In this document: in pieces, positions 1-8,900 of the stretch | Layout: the number at the start of each line of letters is the position of its first letter | Position numbering within the stretch: the stretch's first letter is position 1 | Source: an uncultured Bacteroidales bacterium | Lineage (GTDB): Bacteria > Bacteroidota > Bacteroidia > Bacteroidales > Paludibacteraceae | Direction: 5' to 3' | Assembly (NCBI GenBank): GCA_937911935.1 | Contig: CALDQH010000003.1 | Location: forward strand, 1-15,294 | DNA length: 15,294 nt | Notes under the pieces: generated by a model | Told to the model about the DNA's origin: nothing | The model's database searches: none | Seen by the model: only the letters and a program-made list of their open reading frames with translations | Position numbers and translations under genes: made by a program

Positions 1-16
1 GGTTAAATTTGTTTTG

Positions 17-48
17 CAAAAGTACGGTTTATCAGGTACTTATGCAAA
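17..48 (-). promoter_or_regulatory. Bacteroidota-type promoter firing off the left edge
   Basis: Read on the minus strand there is TTTG (45-48), a 20-bp spacer, then TACTTTTG (17-24). This matches the Bacteroidota primary sigma pattern TTTG-N19-21-TAnnTTTG at every fixed position. It lies downstream of the PIN toxin gene, so it should drive a minus-strand gene that begins left of position 1. Confidence 0.6.
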
Positions 49-78
49 CTTTTAAAGGTTTTTATGAATGTACAAAAC

Positions 79-102
79 AACCTGCCGTTTTAAGGGCAGG
101 TT
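79..102 (-). terminator. Terminator of the toxin-antitoxin operon
   Basis: An 8-bp perfect stem, AACCTGCC (79-86) with GGCAGGTT (95-102), has an 8-nt loop. On the minus strand it is followed by a T-rich GTTTTGT. It lies 19 bases past the stop codon of the PIN toxin gene, so it most likely ends that transcript and separates it from the promoter at 17-48. Confidence 0.6.
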
Positions 103-120
103 GGTGTGAGAAGCACATAT

Positions 121-543
121 CTATTTGCTGTTTTGTATTAATTGCAAGCCTTGGTTGGTATAAAAGACAAAGCGCCTATCGCTAGAGATAAGGGGCATTC
201 CTTCTGTAATGGAATGAGCTATGATAACATGATCCGAAGGGTCTTTGTGACCTTGATCAGTGTTGGTTCGTAGGTTGGCATAAGTAATTAAATGCTCTTT
301 TTTAATGGGAGAGATTTTTATATTAAAATCATCTTCAATTGCATCAACCATGGCTTTGGCTGTTTTCCATCGCTTGTTGCAGAGTCCTTTGTTGTTATAA
401 GCAAGTATTAACTCTTTAACAGACTCAGTGCTAATATATAGCGTGTTCTCGTAGTTTTGTAGAATTGTAACCACATCGGGACACAACAATTCATCATCTG
501 TCGCCAAATAGACGAAGATGTTAGTATCAATAAGGTATCGCAT
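121..543 (-). CDS. PIN-domain ribonuclease, VapC-type toxin
   Basis: This 140-aa protein has the size and motif set of a VapC-type toxin, a Mg2+-dependent ribonuclease that blocks translation when its antitoxin is lost. The four acidic positions of the PIN active site can be placed: Asp6 in LIDTN near the start, Glu44 in SVKELI, Asp104 in KDPSDHVIIA, and Asp122 in LISSDRRF. The active site therefore looks intact. The ATG at 543 lies 3 bases after the stop codon of the short upstream gene, so the pair is co-transcribed and probably translationally coupled. No clear Shine-Dalgarno site precedes it, which is normal in Bacteroidota. The RNA target cannot be told from sequence. The family assignment is firm; the toxin role is inferred from gene pairing and small size. 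Confidence 0.88.
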   Translation of the reverse strand: MRYLIDTNIFVYLATDDELLCPDVVTILQNYENTLYISTESVKELILAYNNKGLCNKRWKTAKAMVDAIEDDFNIKISPIKKEHLITYANLRTNTDQGHKDPSDHVIIAHSITEGMPLISSDRRFVFYTNQGLQLIQNSK

Positions 544-546
544 AGC

Positions 547-699
547 TTAAAGCAACAAGGTTAGATCGTTTACAATGGTTGTTCCCTTGTACTTTAAAAC
601 CGCCTCCCAAGTTTTGGAGTATCTTTTGGGGGGTTCTGGATTGGTTTTTGACTGTGCCTGTTGGCTCGATTGGGGTTTTTGATTTTTGTTAGTTTCCAT
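547..699 (-). CDS. Small putative antitoxin paired with the PIN toxin
   Basis: This 50-aa protein has a polar, Gln/Pro/Lys-rich N-terminal half (about residues 4-26) and a more ordered C-terminal half with the segment KTWEAVLKYKGT followed by a hydrophobic tail. I chose the ATG at 699: the longer reading frame to 738 would begin inside the predicted -7 promoter box (736-743), upstream of the likely transcript start. Its position directly before the toxin gene, with a 3-base gap, is the usual antitoxin position. I recognise no DNA-binding fold such as AbrB, ribbon-helix-helix or Phd, so it may only bind and block the toxin. An antitoxin role is inferred from context; no family name is supported. 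Confidence 0.6.
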   Translation of the reverse strand: METNKNQKPQSSQQAQSKTNPEPPKRYSKTWEAVLKYKGTTIVNDLTLLL

Positions 700-735
700 A
701 AGTAATAAAATTAAAGATGTAAATAATTGATGTTG

Positions 736-770
736 CAAAGATAGTAATAAGCGATCGAAATAATATCAAG
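736..770 (-). promoter_or_regulatory. Candidate promoter of the PIN toxin-antitoxin pair
   Basis: On the minus strand TATCTTTG (736-743) matches the -7 consensus TAnnTTTG exactly. The best -33 box is CTTG at 767-770, with a 23-bp spacer that is longer than usual, so the -33 match is weak. Transcription would start near 728, leaving a leader of about 29 bases before the ATG at 699. Confidence 0.45.
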
Positions 771-860
771 CTTGCCCAAATTTTTAGTCTTTTTTTGCGA
801 GGATGTTATAGGATGCTGCGCTCTTATTTTACATCCAACTCCATTTACAGAGATATAATA

Positions 861-894
861 ACCCCCGAAAGTTTTAAAAGAACTTTTTGGGGGT
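861..894. repeat. Inverted repeat, terminator-like hairpin
   Basis: The arms at 861-873 and 881-894 begin ACCCCC and end GGGGGT, and pair over about 13 bp with one G-T pair and one bulged base around a 7-nt loop. The stem is stable for such AT-rich DNA. No gene on either strand ends just before it, and neither side carries a good T-run, so a terminator role is uncertain. Confidence 0.45.
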
Positions 895-936
895 ATGTTT
901 TGTTAATACATCTCTCTAATCTCACTACAATATTTT

Positions 937-959
937 AACATTTTAAATCGTAAAATGTT
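937..959. repeat. Perfect 9-bp inverted repeat
   Basis: AACATTTTA (937-945) and TAAAATGTT (951-959) pair perfectly around a 5-nt loop. The stem is AT-rich. It could be an operator for a dimeric regulator or a weak RNA hairpin; nothing in the sequence decides between these. Confidence 0.4.
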
Positions 960-981
960 GGTTTATAGTAATTTGCAAGAT

Positions 982-1005
982 TTATCTATATCTCTTGTTA
1001 AGAGA
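982..1005. repeat. Copy 1 of a 24-nt repeat with hairpin core
   Basis: These 24 bases recur exactly at 15234-15257. The core is CTCTTGTTAAGAG. In this copy only 6 bp of the stem (TCTCTT/AAGAGA) remain, while the far copy has an 11-bp stem and a T-run. It is not followed by a T-run here. Confidence 0.7.
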
Positions 1006-1044
1006 GTGTGATTATAAAGGAGAGTTGAGAGTGGAGAAATGTAG

Positions 1045-1065
1045 GGACGCACGGCTCGTGCGTCC
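1045..1065. repeat. GC-rich REP-like hairpin
   Basis: GGACGCACG (1045-1053) and CGTGCGTCC (1057-1065) form a perfect 9-bp stem with a 3-nt loop GCT. The high GC content in AT-rich surroundings and the simple palindrome resemble repetitive extragenic palindromes. Only one copy lies in the window, so its repeat status in the genome is inferred. Confidence 0.5.
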
Positions 1066-1148
1066 GCGATTCAAAACTCGCTCCATACATAGGTGGCGAA
1101 ATTACCCCGCAGGGGTTAAATCATGGTTGTAAGCAGGTCTTAAACAAG

Positions 1149-1226
1149 CGAAGCGCAGTGCAAGGCCTGTACAAAACGCACCCGCCCCTCCCTCCACCCG
1201 AAGCGCAGCGAGGGTGATACAAAACG
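1149..1226. repeat. Two imperfect direct copies of a GC-rich motif
   Basis: The copies at 1149-1178 and 1199-1226 both start CGAAGCGCAG and both end TACAAAACG, with diverged bases between. A strikingly C-rich spacer (CCC and CTCC runs) separates them. A GTG at 1214 that would lengthen the downstream gene falls inside copy 2, which argues against that start. Confidence 0.55.
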
Positions 1227-1279
1227 AAAATAACACGTGTAAACACGAAAAAATAAACAATAACAAAATATCGATATTT

Positions 1280-4200
1280 ATGAAAAATTTTACAAAACAA
1301 AACATTAAAAATTGTCCGCTTTGGATTAGGTTGTTTATAATGACCTTCATGCTGTTTGCTGGAGCGTGTGCTGCGTTTGCAGATGGATCAGCAGGGGGAC
1401 CAAAGGGTGTTTACTTGAACGTAAATGGAACTAACACTTGGTATAATGTATATTCAACTTCTTGGGACTATAACCCTTCATGTTCTGGATGGAACACCTT
1501 TAAAAGTGCAACCTCAATTAGTGGAAAAGATTTAGGTACTGTAACGACCCTACAATTAAAAGGATATGCAGTTATCGGGTGGACCAACAATTCGGACTGG
1601 GTTTCTGGTGAACTTAGATACCAAATAAATAGTGGTAGTTATACTTATTTCAAAGTTGGTAACTGGGATAGTGGAAGTTCTGCTGCTAATGTACAATGTA
1701 CTAGTGGGAATGACAGAGTTGTTGGTCTTAACAATCAATCTGTAAACCTACTAACAGGTCTAACACCTGGTAATCATACTATAAAATTTATGCCTTCGGG
1801 TAGAATGCGCTATAATGGAGGTAACTTTAACCCAGTTTCACATCCTGAATTGTCAGCTAAATTTACCGTCCCTGGTTATAGTACAACTACTGGAACATTG
1901 GCTATTGGAGAAGTGAATATTGGTAGTAATAAAAGTGTGGCTAAAACAATGACCCACTATGGTTCTACAACAACTGCTACATATGCGATTTCTGGAACAA
2001 ATGCAAGCGAATTCGCAGTTACTTCTGTTTCAGCAACAAGTGTAACTGTAAAATTTACTCCTACTAGTGCAGGTGCTAAGACTGCAAAAGTAACAGTTAC
2101 AGATGCTTATAGCAAAACATATACTTTAACCGTTACGGGTACTGGTAAAGCGGAGTCCTACACCGTAAAAAAATCAGAAACAGGAGGTACAGGGACAGTA
2201 ACACTGGGTGGAACAACTATTACTACTGGTGGTGTTTCTATAAGTTCTGGTTCTAAAGCACTTTCAATTACAGCTCCTACAGGTTATAAAGTAACTGCAG
2301 TTTCTGTTTCTGCTGGTACACTAACAGCAGGAACAACAGGCTCAAGCACTTATAACGGAACTCTTAATGTTACTGCTGCAACAACTGTTACTGTTACTTA
2401 TGCAAAACTTACCTATTCTATTAGTTATAACGCTAACGGTGGTTCTGGTACAATCGCAACTCAAACCAAGACTTATGGGGATGCAATAATACTTAGCAAT
2501 GGTTCTGGATTATCTAAAACAGGTTATACCCTAGATAGTTGGAATACTAACTCTGCAGGGACCGGGACTAAATATAAACTTAGTGCTTCTTATACAACTG
2601 ATGCGGCATTAACCCTTTACGCACAATGGACAGCAAATACCTATACCATCACTTATAAAGACCAAGGTGGTGAAAATTTCTCTGGTATTCATGCAACCGG
2701 CTATCCAACAACACATACTTATGGTGCAACAACAACCTTAAAAGACCCTACCAAGTCAGGATATAATTTCTTAGGTTGGTTTACAACTTCTGCCTGTACC
2801 GGCACAAAGGTAACTTCACTGGGAGGAACAGCATACACTGCTGATATTACCCTATATGCAAAATGGGAAAAAATTTGCATCCCAGCCGATTACACGGTAT
2901 CTTTTGCAAATAGTGCAACTACTGTAAATAAAGGTAGTACGTTGCAAGCATCGGTGTCGCCAAGTGGCCTGGGATATGGTACTGTTACATGGTCGTCGAG
3001 TGCAACTAGTGTGGCAACGGTTAATAGCTCTGGTTTAATTACAGGTGTAAAAGGTGGTCAAGCAACTATTACAGCAACTGTAGCAAAAGGAGATACCTAT
3101 TGCGGTGGCAGTGCTACCAAAACAATCACTGTTAAAGAAACTCCTACCGTTACAATTTCTGGCGAACAAGAGTTTTGCACATCGACCACATTAACAGCTA
3201 CTGTAACAGGAATTACAGCAGGTGTAAGCTATTCAATCGCATGGTACAAAGATGACGGTGCAAACGCCGTTGCTGTTGGTAGTACATATAGCGCAAAAGA
3301 AACAGGCGCTTATAAGGCTAAGGTTACTGGTACCTATATTAACGAAAGAATCAGCGCTGATTATGCTGTAACTAAAAAAAACGCCCCTGCTACTCCCGAC
3401 ATCAAATTTACCCCTAACCCTGTGAAAGAAGGAACGGTGACTGTGCTTTCAATTGAAAATTACGACCCTAACAATACCTACGAGTTTAATGGTCCTGACG
3501 ATCTACAAGGTACCATGACGCAAACTACCGAATTCGAACTGAGCGCAGGATCTTACGCATTTACCGTTACTGCAACCAGCAAGGCATGTCCTTCGGTAAC
3601 AGCAACATCAGAAACTGAAACTCTCACCGTAAAAGAGGGTGGTGTTGCCATTGACATTTTGGGTGACGCTGCAATCTACAGCAACGACCCTACCGACTTT
3701 GTTGCCATGTACGTAACCGAGAAAAACGGTATGGCAGATTTCCCAGATGCAGAAGGAATCGCTATTTCGTCCTACACTTGGGAATTCTCTGCCAACGGAA
3801 CCTCTAATTGGGCTGCATGCAAAGAATACGATAACGCAACCTTGGGAGTAAAAAACAACGGTAGCAAATGCAACAACCTACGTCCTAACAAAGTGGGATA
3901 CTATCGTTGCGTAATTAACTACATTGATGGAGCAGAGAACTATGTAGGTTCGTTAACCTCTAACGTATTGCAGGTAACCCAAGCTGGCAACAATCCCAAT
4001 ACCAGCAGCGGCAAAAATCAACACATTAAAAGTGTAGGTGGCAATTGGACTTTGCCTGTTATTTCTGTAAATACTGGCGATAAAGATTTCCCAACTTGCT
4101 CGGCTGGTTCTTACCCATCTGCACAAACCGACAAATTGAAGAAAAAACGTTCGGTGGACGTAAAAATCTTTAACCCTGACGGAACGGTTTACTACGACCG

Positions 4201-5866
4201 TAAGGCACGTATGAACTATCGTGGTTCGTCTTCGCTTAACTTCAAAAAGAAATCATACGCATTCTGCCCTGGTAAAGAAAATTGTGGCGATGACGAAGAT
4301 GGTGCAGATTATGTAAAAACCAGCAAAGAAAACTTGTTTGGTTTATCTAATGGTGCCAAAGACAAAGACTGGGTACTTTACGCAGCTTCTGCCGACCCAT
4401 CTTTAATGCGTAACCGTCTTGTATTTAATACCTTCAAAGAAATGACTGGCAAATGGGGTGTTGATACTAAGTATGTTGAGTTGGTAGTGAACGGTGTTTA
4501 TCAAGGTGTTTACGTGTTGATGGATAAAATCACCGCTAACGAAAAACGTGTAGACATTACCGATAAAAACGGTTTTATCGTAAAATTTGACAAAACCGAT
4601 GTAGCAGATCGCGAAAAGTCATTGCTTGAAGGCGGTATGGAAGTTGGCGATGAAAAAACCTTTATGACTACAAGAACAGGCCGTCTGGGCATTACAACTT
4701 ATGGTACTAAAGTTGACCAACTCTTTGAAATCGAATATCCCGAAAAAGAAGACATTGAAGACGAAGGTGGCAGTTGGGCGGTAACTTTAAACTTTATTAA
4801 ACAAAAATTTGAACAATTCGAAACAGCTTTGGCAAAAAGCGATTATGCAACCGTGCGTAACCTCATTGACTACCAAAGCTGGGCAGACTGGTTCATCATC
4901 AACGAATATACCAAAAACGTGGATGCATACCGTGCAAGTTGCGTGTTTGTTTATAACGGTGACAAAATTGAGGTAATGCCTCTTTGGGACCAAGAACTAA
5001 GTTTCAACAACCAAGCAGGTGCAGATATTTGGAAAAAAGGTTGTGACAACACCAATGGCTTGTTGATTCAACACGAAGGCGTATATACAGACTGTTTCCC
5101 TGCTCCTTTCTGGTTTATCGGCAAAACCGTAAACTTTGGTTCGTGTGGTGGCAATAATGGTAGCAGCACCATTACGGGTACCATTGGTGGTTACCTCATT
5201 AACGATGCTTGCTTTGTAAATACCATTAAACAACGTTGGAGCTACCACATGCAAAATAGTTTGAGCAGTACAGAATTAAAAAAGAAAGTTGATGCTTATA
5301 CAAGCGAACTAACTACTGCCATTAAACGTGAGAGTGCACGTTGGTCAGACGATTTCCGTTGTAATGCAGAATGTGGTGGCGGCACAGGTTACAACTCACA
5401 ATCGTATGATAATTCGCTCAAGACCCTTAACGAATGGATAACGGGCAACCGTACAACCAACCTAACCGCTGCTATCAGCAACCTAAATGGTGCTTCGTCG
5501 GCAGGTATTACCATTACCATGGAACCTACAACTGGTATTACAACTCCTTGGGTTCCAGTGAAGGTATTGGTGAATGCGCCTGCAAGCGCCACCATCAAAT
5601 ACGATGACACTTCCATTACCGAAGGCATCACCGAAAAGAAAGACAAGGCAATTAAGACTGTAAACGACAAGTTGTACACTTACATATTCCCACGTCCTAC
5701 ATCATGGGGAACGGGTAACGTAGCAACACCTATTGAACAAAAAACGTACGAGATTCGTGCTATTATGACGAATGCAAGTGACGATTGCCCCGGAGTATCT
5801 AACGAAGCCGTTGCTACCATTAAACTGGCAGACGAAGGCAACGACAATTGTGTAGAGAATAAATAA
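1280..5866 (+). CDS. Secreted multidomain protein with Ig-like/InlB repeats and CotH kinase-type domain
   Basis: This 1528-aa protein starts with a signal peptide (about residues 1-35, hydrophobic core LFIMTFMLFAGACAAFA). Then come an aromatic, Gly-rich beta domain (about 36-195), an Ig-like anchor-type domain (195-291), a Thr/Ser/Gly-rich repeat (293-376), two InlB B-repeats (377-451 and 455-531, each ending in an Ala-(Q/K)-W motif), a BIG_2-like Ig domain (537-620) and three further Ig-like domains (about 622-905). Residues 922-1368 match the CotH kinase family: RGSSSLNFKKKSY at 981, NGVYQGVYVLMDKI, NVDAY with Asp1215, and WDQELSF with Asp1237. CotH proteins can be atypical kinases of surface or spore-coat proteins; the substrate here is unknown. 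Two positions usually Glu or Asp are swapped (MDKI, DQE). The tail (1369-1528) is Ig-like and has no T9SS sorting domain. I chose the ATG at 1280 because it directly precedes the signal peptide. Confidence 0.85.
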   Translation: MKNFTKQNIKNCPLWIRLFIMTFMLFAGACAAFADGSAGGPKGVYLNVNGTNTWYNVYSTSWDYNPSCSGWNTFKSATSISGKDLGTVTTLQLKGYAVIGWTNNSDWVSGELRYQINSGSYTYFKVGNWDSGSSAANVQCTSGNDRVVGLNNQSVNLLTGLTPGNHTIKFMPSGRMRYNGGNFNPVSHPELSAKFTVPGYSTTTGTLAIGEVNIGSNKSVAKTMTHYGSTTTATYAISGTNASEFAVTSVSATSVTVKFTPTSAGAKTAKVTVTDAYSKTYTLTVTGTGKAESYTVKKSETGGTGTVTLGGTTITTGGVSISSGSKALSITAPTGYKVTAVSVSAGTLTAGTTGSSTYNGTLNVTAATTVTVTYAKLTYSISYNANGGSGTIATQTKTYGDAIILSNGSGLSKTGYTLDSWNTNSAGTGTKYKLSASYTTDAALTLYAQWTANTYTITYKDQGGENFSGIHATGYPTTHTYGATTTLKDPTKSGYNFLGWFTTSACTGTKVTSLGGTAYTADITLYAKWEKICIPADYTVSFANSATTVNKGSTLQASVSPSGLGYGTVTWSSSATSVATVNSSGLITGVKGGQATITATVAKGDTYCGGSATKTITVKETPTVTISGEQEFCTSTTLTATVTGITAGVSYSIAWYKDDGANAVAVGSTYSAKETGAYKAKVTGTYINERISADYAVTKKNAPATPDIKFTPNPVKEGTVTVLSIENYDPNNTYEFNGPDDLQGTMTQTTEFELSAGSYAFTVTATSKACPSVTATSETETLTVKEGGVAIDILGDAAIYSNDPTDFVAMYVTEKNGMADFPDAEGIAISSYTWEFSANGTSNWAACKEYDNATLGVKNNGSKCNNLRPNKVGYYRCVINYIDGAENYVGSLTSNVLQVTQAGNNPNTSSGKNQHIKSVGGNWTLPVISVNTGDKDFPTCSAGSYPSAQTDKLKKKRSVDVKIFNPDGTVYYDRKARMNYRGSSSLNFKKKSYAFCPGKENCGDDEDGADYVKTSKENLFGLSNGAKDKDWVLYAASADPSLMRNRLVFNTFKEMTGKWGVDTKYVELVVNGVYQGVYVLMDKITANEKRVDITDKNGFIVKFDKTDVADREKSLLEGGMEVGDEKTFMTTRTGRLGITTYGTKVDQLFEIEYPEKEDIEDEGGSWAVTLNFIKQKFEQFETALAKSDYATVRNLIDYQSWADWFIINEYTKNVDAYRASCVFVYNGDKIEVMPLWDQELSFNNQAGADIWKKGCDNTNGLLIQHEGVYTDCFPAPFWFIGKTVNFGSCGGNNGSSTITGTIGGYLINDACFVNTIKQRWSYHMQNSLSSTELKKKVDAYTSELTTAIKRESARWSDDFRCNAECGGGTGYNSQSYDNSLKTLNEWITGNRTTNLTAAISNLNGASSAGITITMEPTTGITTPWVPVKVLVNAPASATIKYDDTSITEGITEKKDKAIKTVNDKLYTYIFPRPTSWGTGNVATPIEQKTYEIRAIMTNASDDCPGVSNEAVATIKLADEGNDNCVENK

Positions 5867-5906
5867 TAATAGAACCTTAGTAAGAATAAAATAAAAAATA
5901 CACAAT

Positions 5907-8900
5907 ATGAAAAGATTTTATAACAATACAATTATGAGTGGGGCTTTCAGTAAAGTCCTACGAGTGCTTGCCTTACTTTGCGTTCTATTAGGCGTAAGTG
6001 GTAGTGCGTGGGCAGATGCTGGTTTTTGGACCGATGATGCTTGGGACTTTTACTGGTATTCTGGCAGTAAAGATGAATGGAAAGGTGGCTCAAATGATAA
6101 TTGGAAATGGAGTGGAGGCTATAATGCAGGAGAAAGTGTTAATCTAGGGACAATATCAGGAACCCCATATTTAAAAGGGTTTAAAGCAAGGGTTTGGAAG
6201 AAAGACGGTAGTGATATTCAAGGTGTAAAAGTTACATATTCAGGAGCTATCTCAGGTTCAATAGATTTAAATTATGGTGGTAATTATTGGGACAATGGTA
6301 CAGAAAATCAATATTGGCAAAAAACAGATCAAAATATTGCCTTCCCAACAACTGCTGGTACTCATACTATAAATTTAACCTTTGCAACAAGTGGAACATC
6401 AAAAAGTTTTAATCTTACAATCACCTACAATATCGCTGGTGGCGGCGGTGGCGACACCCCAACTGGCGACTGTGTAACACTTCCTGCCTCAAAAGGTGAT
6501 TGCCAAAAAATCGAAATTTACAGCAAGAACAACTACAATTTGTATGCGTTCCAAGACGGCAATGGTATCATGGGGAACATGGGTAACTGGGACAATGCGC
6601 CTAAAGGCACTGCAACCCAATACAACGGTTCTACCTACTACAAATGGGAAATTAACGGATACGATTATGTACAACTTATCTTTAAAAACTCTAACGGCAA
6701 ACAATCGGGCGACTCGGATAAACTATACGGAGGTTATGCCTATGTGTTTGACGGACAATTTGTAGATGGCGACAACAGACCTAAACCTTGCGCCAGTTCC
6801 TACAAAGCAACCGATTGCTCGGGTGGCGATATAGGCATCACTTGCGACCGTATCGAAATTTACTGTAAGTATTTGGAGAACAACGTTGCCCAAGATATGA
6901 AAGTACACGTTTGGGGTAGCGGTGGTTCTGATACGGGTATTGACGGAGGTGGCTATCATGTTGCACAAAACAGCGTTGATGGTTACCAACATTGGGAAAT
7001 CTTTACAGACAAAACCAACATCTGCATTGAGATTTCTAACAAAGATGAAAACTACAAGAGTGGTAAAATTTGTGGTCTCACCAAAGGTAAAGCCTACTAT
7101 TTTGACATTCCACAACACTGGTCGGGCAAAACAGACTTGTTGGCTCGTACCGAGGACTTGGCTGGTTGCAATGATGTCTATTCAAGTACCGTTATCTTAA
7201 CTCGCGATGCGGCGTACAACGAAGACACAAACAAAGCTACGGTCTATGGCTACCTAAAACAAAACACCGAACAAGATGGTGGTGCTTGCGACAACCTAAC
7301 CTACTATGGTTTTGCATTCTGTAAAGGTGCTGGTTGTATACCATCAACCGCAGAAAGTAAATGTGGCGACTACATTCACGCAACTGCAGTAAACTCAGGT
7401 ACAAAATTGGATCGTGGTGTTGAGTTTACTGGCGAGTTCTTTGGAACAGGCTGCGAAACTACCCAATTGGAAAAAGGAGCAGTATATGGCTATCGTGCTT
7501 ATGTTTATGACGGGGCAAAGGTTGTAATGTCAGCAGAAACTCGCTATTTCTCTACGGGAGGTTGTATTCCAGTTCCTGGCGGTGGCGCACCCATCGAAAT
7601 TACCGTGGATGCAGAAACCTACTTTAAAGGTGACACTACACAATATGACGATTGTCGCCTAATTTATGGTAACTTGCAACGTGCGCTTAACCACCTAAAA
7701 GCGAATACCGAATACACCAATACCAATGGCAACTTGCGTCAACCTGTTATTATTACGGTTGCCAACCTACCTACCAGTCTGAATGAAATGGTAGAGTGTG
7801 GCGGTGTCGAAAAAGAGTTGAAAGCAGCATACAAAGGTATTAAGAAAGATGTTCAAGGTGGTGATAATGGTACGCTACGTAACCTAAACGTATTGGCTAT
7901 AGAAGGCTTTAATAGCGAATCGGGTTACAATCCTAAAAATACCCTTACCATTCGTGCCAAAGAGGGTCACAATCCACGTGTACAGCACATGCTTATTCGT
8001 AAATCGCGCTATGTGATCGTTGACGGAATTACCATCATGTCAAACGCAGACGAATGCGGGAAAACCAAGGATACCGCTCTGGATATTGATAATGGCAGAT
8101 ATAACGATTGGGCAACTATTTCGCAAGACTTTAACGATGCGGGTATTGTAATCAAAAACTGTAACATCGGTTCTAATGGTTTTGCAGGTATTCACTGTAC
8201 GGGTGTAGAAGACATTACCCTCGAATCAAATACCATTAACCTTACCATCGAAGACGCATCTTCAAATGCTTTAAACTGGGGTTCATCCATTAAATTTTTC
8301 GAATGTAGCAACATTAAAATGGTGCGCAACGACCTTATGGGTGAGCATGCTACACTTCTTTGGATTCAAGGTACCAGCAATGTATTTATTCACAACAACG
8401 TATTTTGGAATACCAACAAGTACAACGGTAAATGTATGGCTGTAAGGGTATATAACCAAAGTTCTGTTGGCAACCCTGACCCCAACAATATTGCTTGCTT
8501 GTACAACACCTTCTACTTGGCAGAGAACGAAAACAATGCCAACCCTTACGATTTCTTTGGTTCAAGTAATAACGATGCTAAAAACATAGCTGGTCGCATG
8601 ACCTTTATGTACAACAACTGTTACAGCTATAGTACCAAAATTTCTGGCAGAGATACAGGAAGCAGTACGTTAGGTAAATTTACAGGAAGCAACAACAACT
8701 TCTGCCCCAACAACTTTTGGAGTGCAAAACAAGGTAGTGCTGCTACCTCTGGCTTCGAAATTAAAACTTGTTCTCCTGCCTACAGCGTAAACGTAAGCGA
8801 ATTGGTGTGTGAAACTACGGCGACAGGTCCTGCCTCATTGGTGGTTCGTCAACCTGAAAATGGAGATGGCCTAAAAGTGGCAACTCCTATTACAGCAGCA

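Larger units (their letters stand above)
744..1279. other. Long non-coding region rich in hairpins and repeats
   Basis: No convincing gene lies in these roughly 535 bases between the toxin-antitoxin pair (minus) and the surface-protein cluster (plus). The left two thirds are AT-rich and hold three inverted repeats (861-894, 937-959, 982-1005). The right third (about 1041-1215) turns sharply GC-rich, with a hairpin at 1045-1065 and two related motifs at 1149-1178 and 1199-1226. I found no clear TAnnTTTG promoter for the gene starting at 1280. An 8-bp palindrome ACACGTGT sits at 1233-1240. The region may be a leader with regulatory structure or an accumulation of dispersed repeats. Confidence 0.6.

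Noticed and set aside
700..738. ATG at 738 as start of the small antitoxin
   Set aside because: It overlaps the predicted -7 promoter box; the hydrophobic added residues look like translated non-coding DNA.
861..894. Terminator of a gene
   Set aside because: No gene on either strand ends just before it and neither flank has a convincing T-run; kept only as an inverted repeat.
1214..1279. GTG start at 1214 giving 22 more residues to the CotH-type protein
   Set aside because: The extra residues lie in a GC-rich repeat and are Asn/Lys-rich without signal-peptide character; the ATG at 1280 begins directly before a good signal peptide.
5867..5906. Independent promoter between the two giant genes
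   Set aside because: The 40-base gap holds no TAnnTTTG box or terminator hairpin, so co-transcription is more likely.
6723..7118. A 131-residue reading frame on the minus strand inside the T9SS protein gene
   Set aside because: It lies antisense to a well-supported gene, has no recognisable motif, and is explained by codon bias of the opposite strand. The same holds for the other antisense frames in the two giant genes.
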